A stretch of 19,925 nt of DNA, from assembly GCA_031263385.1 (NCBI GenBank), contig JAISFX010000151.1, positions 1 to 19,925 of the forward strand, given 5' to 3'. The stretch is from Lactobacillus sp. (GTDB lineage: Bacteria > Pseudomonadota > Alphaproteobacteria > RF32 > CAG-239). Below, in pieces: positions 16,457 to 19,925 of the stretch (within the stretch, counting starts at the first letter, position 1; every line of letters starts with the position of its first letter). The notes under the pieces were generated by a model. It was given only the letters and a program-made list of their open reading frames with translations. It had not been told where the DNA came from and searched no databases. The translations under genes and the position numbers were made by a program.

Positions 16457-17005
16457 TTACATATTCTGAAAATATTTATCTATATCTTTTCTAAATTCAG
16501 GCTTTTCTATAAGCAGCTTAGACATCGCAAGTCCATAAGGCAAAGCCTCATCATTAACATCAAGCCCCAAAAACTCAATTATGTCGCCAAAATTCTGACT
16601 CTCGTCTAACTTTTCTATTTCAACATAATTACCCATTAAGAATATATCATCTAAAACTATTTCAAATTTATCGGTCTTAACTGTCTTACGAAGCCTGTCT
16701 ATGACCACTCCGTGAGTTAATCCCATTTTAGTCAATATAACCGAAGCTGTCTTTATATCGTCAATTTGCAAAGACAACTCCTCCCATTCTGTCATATCTT
16801 TATTTTTCGCTTCTTTATATTGAAGCATAACTTTTTCGTCTTTTTTCCTCAGCCTTATAATCCACCCATGAGTAATCACAGATGTTTCTCCCGTAGGTCC
16901 AAAAACTAAATCGATTAACTTATAACTTGACCAATTATCAAATCTGCTCTCAATCTCTTTAGCTTTTTCCGGTGTTATCTTAAATCTTTTTTCTACTTCA
17001 ATCAT
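16457..17005 (-). CDS. CYTH-domain (triphosphate tunnel) protein
   Basis: The 182-residue product looks like a triphosphate tunnel metalloenzyme, a family including class IV adenylate cyclases, thiamine triphosphatases and inorganic triphosphatases. The N-terminus IEVEKRFKI has the acidic start of the family (E3, E5) with the basic residue at 6 and 7. Alternating charged strands follow: HGWIIRLRKKDEK, VMLQYKEAKN, RLRKTVKTDKFEIVLDDI and NYVEIEKL, typical of the tunnel's Arg/Lys and Glu lining. The C-terminal YGLAMSKLLIE is also usual. Substrate is unknown. ATG 17005 has AGGAAA nine bases upstream. The HD gene ends 26 bases before it, so the pair is likely one transcript. Confidence 0.82.
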   Translation of the reverse strand: MIEVEKRFKITPEKAKEIESRFDNWSSYKLIDLVFGPTGETSVITHGWIIRLRKKDEKVMLQYKEAKNKDMTEWEELSLQIDDIKTASVILTKMGLTHGVVIDRLRKTVKTDKFEIVLDDIFLMGNYVEIEKLDESQNFGDIIEFLGLDVNDEALPYGLAMSKLLIEKPEFRKDIDKYFQNM

Positions 17006-17031
17006 TATACCAATTTCCTAACCACAAAGCC

Positions 17032-17718
17032 TTATTTATTCTTCTCAATAAACCCATCCAAATACTCTATCCACTCTAGGGCATTTATCTCTCTAAGAAA
17101 AGCTTTTAAGAAATGAATCATATCACCATTTCTTCTTTCTGCCTCTTTTTTACCTTCCTCTGTAAACATAAGTTTTTTTAATTTTAATAACTTGTCAAAA
17201 TGATGATTAACGAAACTGTCTTTTTCTCTGCCAATCTTTTTATATTGATCTGCTGTTAGCCCGCTTTCCGGAAAAGAATTTTTATCAAAAATCAATAAAT
17301 TCGACCTTACCCTGAATCCAAAAGCTCTTAGAGAACCTATAACTCCGCAGGTATCAAGCATATCCGCATCAGATACAATCTTACCTTCAACTGTAGAAGG
17401 CCTAATCCCTGCCATACATTTTGAATATCCCATATTCTTGATTATATCACAAACAACCGCCTGCTTTTCTTCACTCACTCCTGCGTCATTCATAATACTT
17501 TTAGCATTAGTAAGATTGTCTGCACACTCCTGCCCAAACAACTTATAATCATCCACATCATGAAGCAGCACTGCCAAATTAACAATCTCTCTGTCAGCTT
17601 CCTTTATCGTATCACACAAATCATTAGCAATATCAAAAACTCTCTCAACATGCCCATAACCATGATCAAAGTTATCCCCCAATAACTCCTTAACCCTGTC
17701 TTTCATTTTATCAATCAT
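17032..17718 (-). CDS. HD-domain phosphohydrolase
   Basis: HD proteins use a His/Asp metal site to hydrolyse nucleotides or cyclic dinucleotides. The 228 residues show HGYGHVERVFDIA (metal H23), the HD pair H53-D54 in AVLLHDVDDYK, a helical middle, and IVSDADMLDTCG (D117, D119) as the last metal motif. No signal peptide. I choose ATG 17718 because AGAGG lies five bases upstream; GTG 17724 and ATG 17721 overlap or crowd it. The substrate cannot be named. The CYTH partner suggests linked phosphate or nucleotide chemistry, which is inference only. Confidence 0.85.
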   Translation of the reverse strand: MIDKMKDRVKELLGDNFDHGYGHVERVFDIANDLCDTIKEADREIVNLAVLLHDVDDYKLFGQECADNLTNAKSIMNDAGVSEEKQAVVCDIIKNMGYSKCMAGIRPSTVEGKIVSDADMLDTCGVIGSLRAFGFRVRSNLLIFDKNSFPESGLTADQYKKIGREKDSFVNHHFDKLLKLKKLMFTEEGKKEAERRNGDMIHFLKAFLREINALEWIEYLDGFIEKNK

Positions 17719-17746
17719 CATCACCTCTAAAAAAGGTTAGCGTTTA

Positions 17747-17755
17747 TATATAGCA
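17747..17755 (-). promoter_or_regulatory. Candidate extended -10 for the HD-CYTH unit
   Basis: TGC TATATA on the minus strand (17755-17747) about 30 bases before the HD start, with AGAGG in between. No convincing -35 is seen. The same TGC-plus--10 form occurs at 3783-3791. It overlaps the flank of repeat copy C. Confidence 0.4.
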
Positions 17756-17763
17756 CACCATAA

Positions 17764-17815
17764 GCTCAACAACTGCGCCCGACACTCGGGTTTGAGTTTT
17801 GCGGATAACAAATTA
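17764..17815 (-). repeat. Intergenic hairpin repeat, copy C (longer form)
   Basis: The gene-proximal part GTTTTGCGGATAACAAATTA matches copies A and B. The distal part is longer and holds a nested hairpin: CCCGA/TCGGG (17778-17790) inside CTCAA/TTGAG (17765-17769 with 17792-17796). It lies 26 bases beyond the ruvC stop. Compared with A and B it looks like the same element with an enlarged stem. Confidence 0.6.
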
Positions 17816-17824
17816 CCTACCGCG

Positions 17825-17837
17825 CCACACCGTGTGG
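17825..17837. repeat. Short perfect palindrome beyond ruvC
   Basis: CCACACCGTGTGG, six-base arms around one base, three bases after the ruvC stop. It is unusually GC-rich for this AT-rich gap. It could be an RNA hairpin at the transcript end or a protein site. Confidence 0.45.
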
Positions 17838-17840
17838 AGG

Positions 17841-18305
17841 CTACCTGAAATTATTGTGGCAAATAGCCACTGCCAAAGCATCTGCACTATCATTATTTTT
17901 TGGTTTACAACCCGGAAGCAAAACCTTAATCATCATGCCCACTTGGTCCTTCTGAGCATGTCCCACACCAACCACTGCTTTTTTAATTTTATTAGGCTCA
18001 TATTCTGCCACAGGCAAATCATACAGTGCCGGCGCCAGCATAATAACACCTCGCCCTTGCCCAAGCTTCAAAGAAGATTCCGGATTGGTATTTAGAAAAA
18101 CTTTTTCAATAGCCGCTTCATCTGGTTTATATATTTCGATTATCTCGCAAACCCCCTTGTGCAATGCAACCAACCTCTTCGCCGGGTCCATTTTTGCATC
18201 CGTCTTAATAACCCCATCCGCCACATAACGAATACGGTTTCCGTCCGCTTCAATAATCCCCCAGCCCGTAGAGGCCAAACTCGGGTCTAAACCAAGGATT
18301 CGCAA
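17841..18305 (-). CDS. ruvC: Holliday junction endonuclease RuvC
   Basis: RuvC resolves Holliday junctions by symmetric cuts. The 154-residue product keeps all four acidic catalytic positions: D7 in LGLDPSLASTGWG, E67 in AAIEKVF, and D139 and D142 in NNDSADALAVAICH. The start is TTG at 18305, one base after the yebC stop, with AGGAG in the end of yebC. It is slightly short (usual 160-175) because the C-terminal tail is brief. ruvA and ruvB, normally next, are displaced by three genes. Confidence 0.96.
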   Translation of the reverse strand: MRILGLDPSLASTGWGIIEADGNRIRYVADGVIKTDAKMDPAKRLVALHKGVCEIIEIYKPDEAAIEKVFLNTNPESSLKLGQGRGVIMLAPALYDLPVAEYEPNKIKKAVVGVGHAQKDQVGMMIKVLLPGCKPKNNDSADALAVAICHNNFR

Positions 18306-18306
18306 A

Positions 18307-19059
18307 TTATTCTCCTAACTTAGCTAAAACCTCATCTAAGATATTTGCATTGTGATAAACATGCTGCACATCATCATCATCTTCCATCGCATCAATAAAA
18401 GCCATAAGCTTCTGCGCGGTTTCTAAATCGGTCACATCTGCTTCAACAGTTGGCTTCCAATCAAGACGAGACACTGACGGCGTACCGAATGCCTTCTCTA
18501 GAGTATCTGTTACTGCACCCAAGTCATCAGGCAAAGTCTCAATGTTGTGGTGTTCATCATCACTAACCACATCATTAGCACCGGCTTCCAATGCAGTCTC
18601 AAACATCTTGTCAGCATCAGCTGCAGATAATGGATATTGAACAAAACCAATGCGCTCAAAGTTAAAAGCAACAGAGCCGCTCTCGCCCATATTTCCGCCT
18701 CTTTTACCAAACACTGTACGCACATTTCCTGCTGTACGGTTTTTATTGTCAGTCAAAGCCTCAACAATAACGGCCACCTTACCAGGGCCAAATCCCTCAT
18801 AACGTACAGACACATAATCATCACCGCCTGCTGTTTGGCTTGCCTTAGCAATTGCACGCTCAATATTATCCTTAGGCATAGATTCGGCACGAGCCGCCTG
18901 AATAGCCAATCGAAGTCTGGGGTTTTTGTCAGGGTCAGGCAAACCTGTTTTTGCCGCAACCGTAATCTCACGTGCTAACTTAGCAAATACTTTTGCCTTC
19001 TTTGCATCCTGAGCACCTTTTCTGTACATAATATTCTTAAACTGGGAGTGTCCTGCCAT
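18307..19059 (-). CDS. yebC: YebC/PmpR-family protein
   Basis: YebC proteins act in translation of proline-rich or difficult sequences and have also been described as DNA-binding regulators. The 250 residues start MAGHSQFKNIMYRKGAQDAK, contain ARLIAxxA-like LRLAIQAARAESMPKDNIERAI, the YEGFGPGKVAVIVE core and GSVAFNFERIGF. All are diagnostic. I choose ATG 19059 for this conserved start, about 35 bases after the promoter; upstream in-frame codons lie at or before the promoter's -10. ruvC follows after one base. yebC-ruvC is a conserved pair. Confidence 0.97.
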   Translation of the reverse strand: MAGHSQFKNIMYRKGAQDAKKAKVFAKLAREITVAAKTGLPDPDKNPRLRLAIQAARAESMPKDNIERAIAKASQTAGGDDYVSVRYEGFGPGKVAVIVEALTDNKNRTAGNVRTVFGKRGGNMGESGSVAFNFERIGFVQYPLSAADADKMFETALEAGANDVVSDDEHHNIETLPDDLGAVTDTLEKAFGTPSVSRLDWKPTVEADVTDLETAQKLMAFIDAMEDDDDVQHVYHNANILDEVLAKLGE

Positions 19060-19101
19060 GTTCCATATTCCTCTGATTATTATATTTTCGAATTTTTCTT
19101 T

Positions 19102-19130
19102 TTTATACACCAGCACAACCGATGGTGCAA
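19102..19130 (-). promoter_or_regulatory. Promoter of yebC-ruvC
   Basis: TTGCAC (19130-19125), a 17-base spacer and TATAAA (19107-19102) on the minus strand, directly after the terminator of the upstream gene. Transcription would start near 19095, about 36 bases before the yebC ATG, with AGAGGA in between. Confidence 0.75.
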
Positions 19131-19140
19131 GTACTTTAAT

Positions 19141-19177
19141 CCAGAAAAGGCTGTGAACACATCACAGCCTTTTCTGG
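19141..19177 (-). terminator. Strong terminator between the lipoprotein gene and yebC
   Basis: A perfect 16-base inverted repeat (19141-19156 with 19162-19177) around a five-base loop. On the minus strand the core AGGCTGTGA/TCACAGCCT is followed by TTTT, the last part of the repeat. It lies 18 bases after the stop of the gene at 19195. Confidence 0.9.
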
Positions 19178-19194
19178 AGACAAACATATTAATA

Positions 19195-19925
19195 TTATTC
19201 AAGTATAGTGTAGTCGAGCTTATCATTGGTAGCATTCACAATATTGATCTTTGTACCTTTAATATTCAACTGTCCTTTACGGTTAGCATAATGAAGTGTC
19301 TTGAAGCTTCCTGATTCATTTGCTTCACCGTTAAACTCCATATATAAGAACTCCAATCGTCCTCTGCTAAAGCCGTTATATTTTATTTCAAAACCGTCAA
19401 TCACCTTTGTCTGAGAAGTAGCTGCACTCATAATTGGCTCAAAACGGATATCATCAGGATATGGAACAAAATCAGTCTCAAGAATAATCAGTTTTCCATA
19501 TCTGATTTGCCCCATCTTTTTATAAAAACTTCCATTGTCCCTTACAATAAACACAAAGTTTTCAATATCAGTCGGAACTAAGAAATATTGAACACCGTCA
19601 ATATCTGTCAGACCAATAACCGGTCTGGTGTCACCCTTTTTTAAGTCGACTATAGCAGAGCCATTGTTCAGTGCTCCGTCTTTATTAATCCTAGCCGATT
19701 CGCTGGCATAATATTCTTTGTTATATGTTTTAGACGCAACAACAGTATAACCCTTATACGCTGTAAGGATTTCATTTGTTTTATTATTTTTTTCAGAATA
19801 AGTCTCAGTATTCATAAGCTGAGGCTCTGTTGAAAAGAAGCTAATATCATACGCCGAATAGGTCTCTACCCATGCCTGTCTCCCGCCCCAAAGCGAGCAA
19901 GAAGCAATAACCAAAGGCAATAAAA
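19195..19925 (-). CDS. Partial putative lipoprotein, N-terminus outside the window
   Basis: The frame stays open to the window edge, so the start is missing. The first visible residues LLPLVIASCSLWGG look like the end of a lipoprotein signal peptide with the lipobox IASC, so the mature protein would be lipidated at that Cys. About 230 further residues are soluble, strand-rich and without a recognised motif (YKGYTVVASKTYNKEYY, IGLTDIDGVQYFLVP, FVFIVRDNGSFYKKMGQIR). The family is not recognised. Its own terminator follows. Confidence 0.8.
   Translation of the reverse strand, partial: LLPLVIASCSLWGGRQAWVETYSAYDISFFSTEPQLMNTETYSEKNNKTNEILTAYKGYTVVASKTYNKEYYASESARINKDGALNNGSAIVDLKKGDTRPVIGLTDIDGVQYFLVPTDIENFVFIVRDNGSFYKKMGQIRYGKLIILETDFVPYPDDIRFEPIMSAATSQTKVIDGFEIKYNGFSRGRLEFLYMEFNGEANESGSFKTLHYANRKGQLNIKGTKINIVNATNDKLDYTILE

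Overview
This is an AT-rich chromosomal segment with ordinary housekeeping content. It looks like an alphaproteobacterium: it carries yebC, ruvC, ruvA, ruvB, ybgC, tolQ, tolR and tolA together. Alphaproteobacteria commonly keep these genes as one run in the order yebC-ruvC-ruvA-ruvB-ybgC-tolQRAB-pal. The low GC and the interrupted order suggest a host-associated or uncultured low-GC lineage, but genus and species cannot be read from the window. There are no phage genes, transposases, CRISPR arrays, rRNAs or tRNAs.

Left part, plus strand (1-9152). A gene-free leader precedes infC (IF-3), which has no ATG, GTG or TTG at its proper N-terminus and appears to start at AUA. A terminator follows, then ligA (NAD-dependent DNA ligase) with a D-Ala-D-Ala dipeptidase close behind, and a second terminator. 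A clear promoter then drives a periplasmic amino-acid-type binding protein that overlaps a hemolysin III/PAQR membrane protein by ATGA. Next come tolQ-tolR-tolA. Where tolB and pal would be expected there are instead an unknown polytopic membrane protein and an STM3941-type membrane protein.

Right part, minus strand (9168-19925, read from the right). A truncated lipoprotein gene ends in a strong terminator. yebC-ruvC follow from a good promoter. Then come an HD phosphohydrolase with a CYTH triphosphate-tunnel protein, an isolated hypothetical gene with its own terminator, ruvA-ruvB with an ASCH/PUA-like protein, an iron-type alcohol dehydrogenase, ybgC, two NUDIX genes, a second binding protein and a short-chain dehydrogenase. 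The two halves converge at about 9160.

Points of interest: (1) the AUA start of infC; (2) a NUDIX gene split by a -1 frameshift exactly at a U5A run followed by an 11-bp stem-loop, either a broken gene or a programmed frameshift; (3) a family of four imperfect hairpin repeats on the 3' side of minus-strand genes, three of them contributing the host gene's stop codon; (4) a broken and partly inverted ruv-tol-pal cluster whose tol block lies between two inverted binding-protein paralogs; (5) a 9-bp tandem repeat encoding the tail of YbgC.
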